Shown: positions 55,915 to 63,824 of the stretch, piece by piece
Numbering within the stretch: position 1 is the first letter of the stretch
Layout: each line of letters begins with the position of its first letter
Source: an uncultured Formosa sp.
Lineage (GTDB): Bacteria > Bacteroidota > Bacteroidia > Flavobacteriales > Flavobacteriaceae
Length of the DNA stretch: 64,000 nt
Direction: 5' to 3'
Assembly: GCF_947500765.1 (NCBI RefSeq)
Contig: NZ_CANMTH010000006.1
Span: 203,916 to 267,915, forward strand
Translations under genes and position numbers: made by a program
The notes under the pieces: generated by a model
What the model was told of the DNA's origin: nothing
Seen by the model: only the letters and a program-made list of their open reading frames with translations
Databases searched by the model: none

Positions 55915-56052
55915 TTGCTACAACACCGTATAAAAATAATGCTTAGTTTAGTGCTTAATCAAGAGTCCGTGCACCTTTGTTACGTCTGATTTTCCTGCGG
56001 AAAATCCTCGCACACAAAACCGCACTATTCTTATACATAAACGTTGCCAGTA
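55915..56052 (+). other. attC-like site, cassette 13/14 junction
   Basis: R'' TTGCTACAAC (55915-55924), R' GTTGCCAGTA (56043-56052). Arms CCGTATAAAAATAATGC and GCACTATTCTTATACAT pair; inner hairpin GATTTTCCTGCGGAAAATC. Best example of the short-loop subtype. Confidence 0.83.
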
Positions 56053-56148
56053 ATTAAAAAAAATAGCGGAAACCTATTTTAATTTGAACAAATAGCAACA
56101 AGTTTAACCCAAATTGAATTAAAAAGGAAAATAGAATTTAAACGAAAA

Positions 56149-56598
56149 ATGACTTTAAAAAATAAGATATTACTCAACAAATTCCTTTTACCTTCAATAT
56201 TCTTGATAATTCTAATAATCTATGTGTTGAAAAACTCTTTAGAATTCGGATTCATAATTTATTACCTAATCTTATGGATAATAGTTTCTTTATTCATTAT
56301 TTATAAATCGAAAAACCATTTGATTGAATATAATACTGAACAGAATAAATTGAAAATTAAATATTACGCAGGAATTAATAAAACGACTGAAAAAATAATC
56401 CAAATAGATAAAATAGTTAAAACTAAACTGGATACGAGGATTTTTGATTTTGGTTTTGACTTGTTATCAATTAAATATATAGATGACCAAGAATTGTACA
56501 ACCTTTTAGATTTGAGGATTAGAAATAAAAAAGATTGGATAAAAATATTATCTTTAATCGAAGTAAATGATGACATTGAAAAAGACAATATGAAATAA
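56149..56598 (+). CDS. Cassette 14: two-TM protein with PH-like domain
   Basis: A 149-aa protein with two membrane segments (about 13-29 and 34-54) and a soluble strand-rich C-terminal domain (HLIEYNTEQNKLKIKYYAGI, IQIDKIVKTKLDTRIFDFGF, LLSIKYIDDQELYNLLDLRI) ending in a helix. Same architecture as the cassette genes at 45624 and 62051. Function unknown. Confidence 0.75.
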   Translation: MTLKNKILLNKFLLPSIFLIILIIYVLKNSLEFGFIIYYLILWIIVSLFIIYKSKNHLIEYNTEQNKLKIKYYAGINKTTEKIIQIDKIVKTKLDTRIFDFGFDLLSIKYIDDQELYNLLDLRIRNKKDWIKILSLIEVNDDIEKDNMK

Positions 56599-56602
56599 AA
56601 AC

Positions 56603-56732
56603 TACTGGCAACACCGTATATAATTTATTGCTAGTTCTAGCCTACTTACGAAAATCTTTGCGGATTTTCTATTCGGTTTTTATTTGTTAACTTAGTTGGC
56701 TTAACCACGCAACAAACCATATACAAACACGT
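56603..56732 (+). other. attC-like site, cassette 14/15 junction, interrupted
   Basis: R'' TACTGGCAAC (56603-56612), long-subtype interior and right arm GCAACAAACCATATACAAAC, then ACGT where the IS begins. The missing rest of the core, GTTAGCAGTA, is found at 58397-58406 on the other side of the IS. Confidence 0.82.
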
Positions 56733-58394
56733 CAGACTGTCTAATAACTATTTAAGTTTTTAGTGCTATTTAGAAACAGTTATAAAGTAATTTTCAGGTA
56801 GTTTTTGTATCTTTTAGTTATGAAATTCATACTTGGAAAAGACCGAAAACAGACCTGCCTTTTTCCTGTTTCTCTTGAAGATTCTATAGAATCTGAGAAC
56901 AGCGTAAGGTCTATAGATCAATTTGTAGATTCACTTAATCTCGCAGAACTCGGATTCCGTTCAGACTTTATAGAAAACGGCCCTCCTGCTTATAATCCAT
57001 CTGTCCTTCTCAAACTTTACATATACGGATACATGAACCGTATTCATTCTTCTCGACAATTAGAAAAAGAATGCAGGCGTAACATTGAAGTGATGTGGTT
57101 GCTTGAATCGCTAGCTCCAGATCATAACACCATTAGTAACTTCAGAAAAGATAATGGAAAGGCTATTAAAAAAGTGTTTTTTGCTACCGTACAAATTGCA
57201 CGCAATTTTGGGCTTATCGGTGCTACACTTATTGCAGGTGATAGTACTAAGTTTAGAGCGCAGAATAGTAAAAAGAACAATTTCAATCAGAAGAAAATAC
57301 AACGTCACTTAGATTACATAGACAACAAACTAGAGCAGTACAATAAAGCCCTTGAACAGAGTGATAGTAAAAATGAGAAAGAAGAAATCAAGAAGAATAT
57401 TGATAAACATCAAGGTCGCAGAAATGAATATGAAAAACTAAATGCACAGCTGAATGCCTCTGGAGAACCACAAATTTCTACCTCAGACCCGGATAGCAAG
57501 CATTTGATTGTACGTAATAATATTACTGAAGTTGCTTACTGTGTACAATCTACTGTAGATGCAGATCATAATATTCCGTTCGACTACTTAGTCACCAATA
57601 AGAATGATTCCAAGGCTATGGGAGAGATGTTGCAGCGCGCTAAAACTATTTTAGGAACGAACACATTTACTGCCCTTTATGACAAAGGATATCATACAGG
57701 GAGTGAATTTAAAACTGCTAATCAATTAGGTATTAAAACCCTTGTCGCTATCCCTGGAATAGGAAGAGCTTCACAAGCTCCAAATCCAAATTATAACTCA
57801 GAACATTTTAAGTATAATAAAGAAAACGACACGTACACTTGCCCACAAGGAAACATACTTAAAAGTAATGGCAGCACCTATAAAGCTCGTAATTATCGTT
57901 TCAAACAATATAAAACAAACAGATGTAAAACCTGCCCAGTAAGAGCATTATGCACCACTTCTAAAGTAAATGGAAAGGTGATACAGCGCAGTGAATACCA
58001 TCAGTATATTGAAGCTAATGCACAAAGCATATTGCAAAATCATAATGCTTATAAAAAAAGGCAAGCCATTGTTGAGCATCCTTACGGAACCATAAAACGT
58101 CAATGGAGTTTTGATCACATTATGACTAAGAAAACGATGCAACGCGCTAGTGCTGATGTAGGCTTTATGTTTATTGCTTATAACTTAACAAGAATTTGGA
58201 ATATCATTAGAAAAGCTAAGACGTGTGCTTTTAAAGCTTACAAGTTCTTTATTACCCTTATAAAATCTATTCTAATGGGGTTTAAAGTAGTACACAAACA
58301 AAATTCAAAAAAGAAAATCTTAGCCTACAGCTAATACAAAAAACTGTATTTTAGTAGAAATATATAAAATTGCAGTCGGTTATTAGACAGACTG
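56733..58394 (+). mobile_element. IS1182-family insertion sequence
   Basis: A 1662-bp element with 16-bp terminal inverted repeats (left CAGACTGTCTAATAAC; right end GTTATTAGACAGACTG, 15/16 as reverse complement) and one intact transposase gene. CGT stands on both outer flanks (56730-56732 and 58396-58398, with one extra C on the right), a possible short target duplication. The site is the GTT crossover triplet of an attC. Confidence 0.9.
56820..58334 (+). CDS. IS1182-family transposase
   Basis: A 504-aa DDE transposase from ATG 56820 (MKFILGKDRKQTCLFPVSLE); an in-frame TTG 15 bases upstream is less likely. The N-terminal DUF772-type domain is clear (FVDSLNLAELGFRSDFIENG, SVLLKLYIYGYMNRIHSSRQ). 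The catalytic core contains IAGDSTKFRAQ, the central FTALYDKGYHTG with the second Asp, and the DDE Glu in EHPYGTIKRQWSFDHIMTK. A zinc-type Cys set (CPQG ... CKTCPVRALC) lies in between. Length and motifs are complete, so it is probably active. Confidence 0.95.
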   Translation: MKFILGKDRKQTCLFPVSLEDSIESENSVRSIDQFVDSLNLAELGFRSDFIENGPPAYNPSVLLKLYIYGYMNRIHSSRQLEKECRRNIEVMWLLESLAPDHNTISNFRKDNGKAIKKVFFATVQIARNFGLIGATLIAGDSTKFRAQNSKKNNFNQKKIQRHLDYIDNKLEQYNKALEQSDSKNEKEEIKKNIDKHQGRRNEYEKLNAQLNASGEPQISTSDPDSKHLIVRNNITEVAYCVQSTVDADHNIPFDYLVTNKNDSKAMGEMLQRAKTILGTNTFTALYDKGYHTGSEFKTANQLGIKTLVAIPGIGRASQAPNPNYNSEHFKYNKENDTYTCPQGNILKSNGSTYKARNYRFKQYKTNRCKTCPVRALCTTSKVNGKVIQRSEYHQYIEANAQSILQNHNAYKKRQAIVEHPYGTIKRQWSFDHIMTKKTMQRASADVGFMFIAYNLTRIWNIIRKAKTCAFKAYKFFITLIKSILMGFKVVHKQNSKKKILAYS

Positions 58395-58635
58395 CCGTTA
58401 GCAGTAATCGCTCATAGACCCCAAGAAACTTCAGTACGTCGGCTAACGTAAAATAGAGTAAATTTCGGCTGAAAATATAAAGACAAAATGAGAAATTTTA
58501 TTTTTTTTTTTAAACACTGATTTACAGAATAATAAATTCACGTTAGTCAGGATTAAAAAAAACTCTGAGTCCAAAAAAATATTATAAATACTAAAAACAG
58601 AATAAAAAATTTAGTTAAAAACACACTGAACAAAT
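58395..58635 (+). other. Leader of cassette 15
   Basis: The GTTAGCAGTAATCGC core (58397) opens a 240-base non-coding leader before the gene at 58636, much longer than in the other cassettes. Confidence 0.5.
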
Positions 58636-59775
58636 ATGAAATCAATTTATTTTGTAATCCTTTTTTTATTTATCAATTCGGTATTATATGCTCAATTTGA
58701 TATTAATGGAACAATAACATCGGACAGTACTAAGTTAGACGGAGTTAATATAACTATATTAAATTCAAAAAGAGGAACAATAACTAATAGTAAAGGGCAA
58801 TTTAGGATTCAGAATATAAACCTTACAGATACAATTCGTTTTTCAATGATGGGTTATAAAAGTAAGGATACAATTTTTTCTAATGGAATTTTTAAAGACT
58901 TAAAAATTAATCTGCAGGAGTCCGTTTTCGAACTTTCAGAAGTTGAGATTACAGTATCTCATAATATTTTAGATATTATAAAAAAAGTAAATGAAAATTT
59001 AGAAAAAAACTATCCTAATAAACCCACTGCTTTTAATGCTATTTTACGTAAACAGATTGTTCAAAATGAAAATTATTTATTTTTAGGAAATGCTGAAATT
59101 TCAATTATATGTCCAGAATACCTTTCGAACGATAAAAAAAAGGTTTTTTTAAATACGATTAAACTAACAAAAAATGATTTAAAATATATAAATAGTGAAA
59201 TATCTCCATCATTTCTTTTAGATTTCTCTCCAAAATTTGGGTTTATTACAGCTCCAGAATTTTTTGATTTTACTTTTTTGAAATCAATTAAATGGAATGA
59301 CGACGTTTATTTGAAAATAGCATTTAAGACAAAGCAAGAATATTGGGAAGACTCTCCTTTTGATGGTGTAATTACAATCGAAAAATCATCTTATGCTATT
59401 GCAGAAATTGAGTGGAATACTCTCAAAAAAGACAAAACAAATAGAGGATATAATAAGAAAATGGGGATTTATAGAGGAACTTTTGTAACCAACCAATTTA
59501 CTAATCATATTAATTATACTAAAAAAGAGGATAACAAATGGTATTTTAATTACAATCGTATTATTTGGGATGTTACTGTTAAATATAAAAAATACCCCGA
59601 CGAAAATAAAAATCTCATTTTAAAATCTGATTTATATGTTCAAGAAAATACTCCATTATCAATCATCGAAAATTTACAATCAATTGATATAAATAAAGAT
59701 GTATTTAATAAGCAAAAATCTTTAAATTATTCAGAATGGAAAAATTTAAACCCTATCCTACCTGATTTTTACTAA
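58636..59775 (+). CDS. Cassette 15: carboxypeptidase-regulatory-like domain protein
   Basis: A 379-aa secreted protein with a signal peptide (about 1-19, ending VLYAQ). An N-terminal CarboxypepD_reg-like beta-sandwich follows (about 20-105, DINGTITSDSTKLDGVNITI and FSMMGYKSKDTIF, matching the usual pattern before TonB plugs). The rest has no plug or barrel; it resembles the stand-alone flavobacterial carboxypeptidase-like regulatory proteins. Sole gene of its cassette. Its strand of genes continues the array orientation. Confidence 0.82.
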   Translation: MKSIYFVILFLFINSVLYAQFDINGTITSDSTKLDGVNITILNSKRGTITNSKGQFRIQNINLTDTIRFSMMGYKSKDTIFSNGIFKDLKINLQESVFELSEVEITVSHNILDIIKKVNENLEKNYPNKPTAFNAILRKQIVQNENYLFLGNAEISIICPEYLSNDKKKVFLNTIKLTKNDLKYINSEISPSFLLDFSPKFGFITAPEFFDFTFLKSIKWNDDVYLKIAFKTKQEYWEDSPFDGVITIEKSSYAIAEIEWNTLKKDKTNRGYNKKMGIYRGTFVTNQFTNHINYTKKEDNKWYFNYNRIIWDVTVKYKKYPDENKNLILKSDLYVQENTPLSIIENLQSIDINKDVFNKQKSLNYSEWKNLNPILPDFY

Positions 59776-59876
59776 ACGATGTTGAAACATTATGAAGAAC
59801 AGATATTTATTAAAAATATATAGATTAAATAACTACTACCAACAAAGTACTGTGGTAAAAAACAAGTAAAAAGGCA

Positions 59877-60190
59877 TTAATTTTCCACAAAAACACTTCT
59901 ATAATTAGTATCATAGGTTAATCCTGATTTGGCTATGGCAAAAGCCTCTTTTAGTGAGGGTATTACACACGGCTATTAATGCTAATTTTTTACTCTTTTC
60001 TTTGGCAACTAATCGGTCGTATATTGCTTTGCAAGCATAGTTATATTTACAAGCATTAAAACTGCACATAAATAATAAATTCCGAAGCTTTTGATTGCCT
60101 ATTTTACTGATTCGTGGGCGTCCTTTTACACGACTCCCACTTTGTCGTATTACAATTACAGGACAAGACATATCTAGAAAGTATAAACAG
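59877..60190 (-). pseudogene. IS110-family transposase remnant (C-terminal part)
   Basis: On the minus strand RQSGSRVKGRPRISKIGNQK followed by LRNLLFMCSFNACKYNYACK, DRLVAKEKSKKLALIAVCNT is the C-terminal transposase_20 domain of IS110/IS116/IS902. The end is frameshifted: the family tail (AFAIAKSGLTYDTNYRSVFV, stop at 59877-59879) reads in another frame after KRG. The N-terminal DEDD catalytic domain is missing. It is a dead fragment that truncates the attC of cassette 15. Confidence 0.85.
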
Positions 60191-60194
60191 AAAA

Positions 60195-60347
60195 GAATGT
60201 AGGAAGAAAGTTCTGGATTATGTAGAAAAAGAAGATTCATCTAGGTCAATAACTTATCCGTTAGAATTAATGAAAAAAGTAGGTTTTAATAAGACTGAAA
60301 TTTCACATAAGAATATGTGCTTTGGTGCTTTTGGAGGTATTAAATAA
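60195..60347 (+). pseudogene. 3' fragment of a gene cut by the IS110 remnant
   Basis: The frame ESINRKECRKKVLDYVEKED ... ITYPLELMKKVGFNKTEISH ... GAFGGIK, ending at 60347, has natural protein texture but lacks a start; upstream it runs into antisense IS110 sequence. It is probably the tail of a gene whose front was removed. Family not recognised. Confidence 0.5.
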
Positions 60348-60427
60348 ATGAATTTATTGACTTACATCAAATAATATCACTTGAGACAACATTAATTTTG
60401 CTAACACAATATTAATAATAATTTAAA

Positions 60428-61090
60428 ATGGTACTTACAGAGTTAGACACATTACAAACAGTTGATATAGACAGTAAAAAACGCTTAGAAAATGCATTAA
60501 TACATCTTAAAAATGGAAATGGTGTTATATTAATGGATGATGAAGACAGAGAAAATGAAGGGGATTTAGTATTCTCTGCCCACGCTATGACAATTAATCA
60601 TATGGCACTTATGATAAGAAAATGTAGTGGTATTGTGTGCCTTTGTCTAACAAATGAAAAAGCAGATTTACTTAACTTACCTTATATGGTACAGGAAAAC
60701 ACCAGTAGTTTTCAAACACCTTTTACCATTTCTATAGAAGCAAAAGAAGGCGTAACTACAGGCGTTTCGGCAAAAGACAGATTAAAAACCATACAAGTAG
60801 CTTCCCACAGCCATGCAACAAGCAACGATTTAGCAAAACCAGGACATATCTTTCCGTTACGCGCTAAAAACAAAGGTGTTTTAGAAAGAAAAGGGCATAC
60901 AGAAGGTAGCGTAGATTTAATGAAACTCGCAGGACTACAACCAGAAGCCGTACTGTGTGAATTAATGAACGATGACGGAACCATGGCTAAACTTGACACA
61001 ATTACATCCTTTGCTCATAAGCACAATTTAAAGGTCTTATCTATACAGGATATTATTCATTATCGTAAATTTGTAAGAGACTACAAATAA
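60428..61090 (+). CDS. ribB: 3,4-dihydroxy-2-butanone 4-phosphate synthase
   Basis: A 220-aa riboflavin-pathway enzyme that makes 3,4-dihydroxy-2-butanone 4-phosphate from ribulose 5-phosphate. The acidic active-site loop is LMDDEDRENEGDLVFSA (about 35-51). The rest of the domain has THG-like SGIVCLCLTNE, TGVSAKDRLKTI, FPLRAKNKGVLERKGHTEGS and AVLCELMNDDGTM. It is the stand-alone form without a GTP cyclohydrolase II half. The regulator gene starts directly after its stop. No FMN riboswitch is visible in the 80-base leader. It may be a second ribB copy; the usual rib genes are not here. Confidence 0.93.
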   Translation: MVLTELDTLQTVDIDSKKRLENALIHLKNGNGVILMDDEDRENEGDLVFSAHAMTINHMALMIRKCSGIVCLCLTNEKADLLNLPYMVQENTSSFQTPFTISIEAKEGVTTGVSAKDRLKTIQVASHSHATSNDLAKPGHIFPLRAKNKGVLERKGHTEGSVDLMKLAGLQPEAVLCELMNDDGTMAKLDTITSFAHKHNLKVLSIQDIIHYRKFVRDYK

Positions 61091-61666
61091 ATGGCAAACG
61101 ATACTGAACTCACCAATTTCATAAAGAAAAATATTAATATTGAAGATGAAGATTTAAAAATCGTATTATCTTATTTTAAAACAATAAAAAAAAATAAAAA
61201 TGACATTTTACTGTCTAACGGAAAAAATAGTCAGGTTAGTTATTTTGTAAAAAAAGGGTGTTTAAGACTATTTTATATAAACGAAGAAGGGAAAGACGTG
61301 ACCCGTTATATTGCTTTCGAAAATCAGTTTGCAACAGAGCTTGTTAGTTTTATAACCAATGAACCGGCACAAGAAACCATACAAGTTATTGAAAATAGTG
61401 AACTGTTATACATCACTCACGACGACTTTAGACACCTTATGACCATTATTCCCAAATGGAAAGATTTTTATAGTATCTATTTAGAAAAAGCATACGTAAA
61501 TAATTCTAAAAGATTAATATCGTTTACCACACTAGATGCCTCCGAACGCTATAAACAATTATTTAAAATAAATCCAAATATTGTTAAACGGCTACCTAAT
61601 AAAATAGTGGCTTCATACATTAATATATCTCAAGAAACTTTAAGTAGGATAAAATCTAAAATCTAA
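61091..61666 (+). CDS. Crp/Fnr-family transcriptional regulator
   Basis: A 191-aa regulator with a cNMP-binding-like beta roll (about 30-120, VSYFVKKGCLRLFYINEEGK and the following DVTRYIAFENQF) and a C-terminal HTH (about 160-191, LPNKIVASYINISQETLSRI). This is the short Bacteroidota type; ligand residues of CAP are not conserved. It abuts ribB (TAA followed at once by ATG), so the two are one operon and it may regulate it. Confidence 0.9.
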   Translation: MANDTELTNFIKKNINIEDEDLKIVLSYFKTIKKNKNDILLSNGKNSQVSYFVKKGCLRLFYINEEGKDVTRYIAFENQFATELVSFITNEPAQETIQVIENSELLYITHDDFRHLMTIIPKWKDFYSIYLEKAYVNNSKRLISFTTLDASERYKQLFKINPNIVKRLPNKIVASYINISQETLSRIKSKI

Positions 61667-61920
61667 TTTTAAAATAGAAACGTAAACTCATAAACATCCA
61701 TTGATATAAAATCTTATTGTAAACGAAAAAGTAATACGGTATAAAATATAAGTACAATAACGACTTAAAAAATCTCCATATTTTAATGTAAGTAGTAAAT
61801 CTTCTTTTCCTAAAACTAAGCCCTGTAAACTCCTATAAAAGCATAAATAAACATATTAAAACACACATTTTAAAATACTTATAATACTTGCTTTTCTCTT
61901 TATGCATTCTAAATTATTCC
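61667..61920. other. Gene-free stretch before attI-like element 5
   Basis: About 250 AT-rich bases without gene or hairpin; ends at the attI-like element. Confidence 0.45.
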
Positions 61921-62033
61921 CTTTTCTGGAAAACCGTAATAGTAGTTATTAATAAAGTAATATATTTATTGTATTAACAATATCCCTTTATTTACTCCGG
62001 ATATAAGGATATTTAATTTTGATAAAAGGAGTT
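61921..62033 (+). promoter_or_regulatory. attI/Pc-like element 5
   Basis: About 90% identical to element 4 over 95 bases: GGAAAACCGTAAT, AATAAAGTAATATATTTATT, AACAATATCC...GGATATAAGGAT, promoter-like TAATTTTG, then GATAAAAGGAGTT with GTT at 62031-62033. Confidence 0.7.
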
Positions 62034-62050
62034 GGCAAACATTAAAAAAA

Positions 62051-62440
62051 ATGAGAATACGATATAAAAAGAAACAAATAAAGCTGAATTTAATAATGGG
62101 AATAGTTTGGCTAATATATGGAATAGTATTAGTTATGTTCAATGAAGATTTGAATTGGTTCGAATATGGTTGGTTTGTATTTTCAGCAATTTATTTTATA
62201 ATATATTTCTATCAGAAAAAGGAAAAATATTTGACTCTTGAAAACGGAATTATAAAGCAAAATTGGCCTTTTGGAAAAAAAATGAACCTAAATGAAATAA
62301 AACGAATTAGACATTTTGCTGGAGATTATATTCTGAAATCTGAAAATAAGGAACTGACAATAAATATTCAGCTAATAGATGAGGAATCACTTTTAGACTT
62401 AAAAACGGAATTGAAAAAATTGAATGCTGAATGGAATTGA
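62051..62440 (+). CDS. Cassette 16: two-TM protein with PH-like domain
   Basis: A 129-aa protein with a basic N-terminus, two membrane segments (about 13-30 and 37-54) and a C-terminal strand-rich domain (KYLTLENGIIKQNWPFGKKM, LNEIKRIRHFAGDYILKSEN, LTINIQLIDEESLLDLKTEL). Third cassette-borne member of this architecture in the window. Starts 18 bases after the boundary of attI-like element 5. Confidence 0.78.
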   Translation: MRIRYKKKQIKLNLIMGIVWLIYGIVLVMFNEDLNWFEYGWFVFSAIYFIIYFYQKKEKYLTLENGIIKQNWPFGKKMNLNEIKRIRHFAGDYILKSENKELTINIQLIDEESLLDLKTELKKLNAEWN

Positions 62441-62449
62441 ATAAAAACG

Positions 62450-62590
62450 ATTTGCCAACACCGTGTATAATTAATTGCTTTGGCAAGTGCCTATTTGGAA
62501 AATTCCTTTGGAATTTTCTCGCGTTCGTTTTTGTTTACTAAATTAGTTGCTGAAACACGCAACTAACCATACACAAAAACGTTGTAGGTA
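62450..62590 (+). other. attC-like site, cassette 16/17 junction
   Basis: R'' ATTTGCCAAC (62450-62459), R' GTTGTAGGTA (62581-62590). Arms GTGTATAATTAATTGC and GCAACTAACCATACAC pair; inner hairpin GGAAAATTCCTTTGGAATTT-TC. Confidence 0.83.
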
Positions 62591-62612
62591 ATTTACCAAC
62601 CCAATAAACTGA

Positions 62613-63824
62613 ATGGAAAAAATTCAAAATCAGAAACACTCAATAGAGACTTTTTATTACAGTTTGGCGAGAATGATTGAAAGAGCGTCTTATTATGGTT
62701 TGCGTGCTTTAGTCGTTTTATATATGACAGGAGAAATCCTGAAAATGGATACCACAGAAGCTTTAGTAATTTATGGTTGGTTTACAGGTTCACTAGTGTT
62801 TTCACAAATATTAGGTGGTTTGCTTGGTGACTTGGTCATCGGAAATAAAAAATCAATAATTATTGGTGGAGTTGTTCAAGCCTTAGGAGCTTTTACATTA
62901 TGTATTCCTTCGACCTACGGGCTTTATATTGGTTTATTCCTCATTGTTTTAGGAAGTGGATTTTACACACCCAATATTATAGCAAATTATGGAAAGTCCT
63001 ATTTAAATAAAACCAAACTACTGGATGCTGGATTTACAATTTTTTATCTAGCTATAAATATAGGAGCATTTCTCGGTTCTTTTTTAATTGGTTATTCTGG
63101 AGAAGAATTTGGATATAATATTGGCTTTGTAATTAGTGGTTTATTGATATTAATATCATTGATTCCAATTATAAAAACAAAAGAAAAAGAATTGCCTATA
63201 GGCGAGAAAATATCAATTGGAAAGAGAGTTTTGACTATAGCTATGGCTTTCATAATTGTCGGACTTTTTTGGGGAATTTATGAAATTTCCAATATTCGGA
63301 TTTTAGACTTGCAAATTCAATTAGGTGAGAACTCAACATTAGGCATATCAAAAAGTATGTGGCAATCTTTGAATTCTGTTTTCACCTTGCCAATCAGTTT
63401 AATAGCAATTATTATTTGGACTTACTTTTATAATTCTCAATTCTTCAAATTGCTAATTGGATTTATTTTTGGTGCAGTTGCTTTCGGTATTATACTCTTT
63501 ATTCCAGAAATACCAGAAGAAAAACATACGATTTACTTTATAGCATCAATGCTATTTCTAGCAATATCTGAAATTCATATTGCACCAATCATTCATTCAA
63601 TTTTGACAAAGTACTCAAATCCGAAATATCTAGCCATTTTAATTAGTGTAGCTTTTGTACCAACTAAAATATTTGCCTTAATTTTTGGCATATTTCACGA
63701 GAGGATTTATGATAATCCAACTTTAGGGCTGAAATTCGGAATAATAGCAATGATTCTTATAAGTATTGGAATAATTGGATATATAATAATAGATAAAAAA
63801 AACTACCTACAACACCGTGTATAA
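62613..63824 (+). CDS. Cassette 17: POT/PTR-family (MFS) proton-coupled peptide transporter
   Basis: A 403-aa polytopic transporter with about 12 membrane segments. The N-terminal signature ERASYYGLRALVVLYMTGEI (about 18-37) matches the PTR/POT family ExxERFxYYG motif, with GWFTGSLVFSQILGGLLGDL as MFS motif A region. It is shorter than typical di/tripeptide transporters (about 450-500 aa). The substrate is uncertain. It is the only gene of a cassette with 10/10 matched ends. Confidence 0.85.
   Translation: MEKIQNQKHSIETFYYSLARMIERASYYGLRALVVLYMTGEILKMDTTEALVIYGWFTGSLVFSQILGGLLGDLVIGNKKSIIIGGVVQALGAFTLCIPSTYGLYIGLFLIVLGSGFYTPNIIANYGKSYLNKTKLLDAGFTIFYLAINIGAFLGSFLIGYSGEEFGYNIGFVISGLLILISLIPIIKTKEKELPIGEKISIGKRVLTIAMAFIIVGLFWGIYEISNIRILDLQIQLGENSTLGISKSMWQSLNSVFTLPISLIAIIIWTYFYNSQFFKLLIGFIFGAVAFGIILFIPEIPEEKHTIYFIASMLFLAISEIHIAPIIHSILTKYSNPKYLAILISVAFVPTKIFALIFGIFHERIYDNPTLGLKFGIIAMILISIGIIGYIIIDKKNYLQHRV

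Larger units (their letters stand above)
55319..59843 (+). mobile_element. Cassette array 4 (three cassettes, interrupted by IS1182)
   Basis: Cassette 13: GTTGTAGCAA / TTGCTACAAC (10/10). Cassette 14 (56043): GTTGCCAGTA / TACTGGCAAC (10/10). Cassette 15 (58397): GTTAGCAGTA / TACTACCAAC (8/10); an IS110 remnant cuts off its attC. The IS1182 element (56733-58394) sits between cassette 14's attC and the start of cassette 15. Confidence 0.83.
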
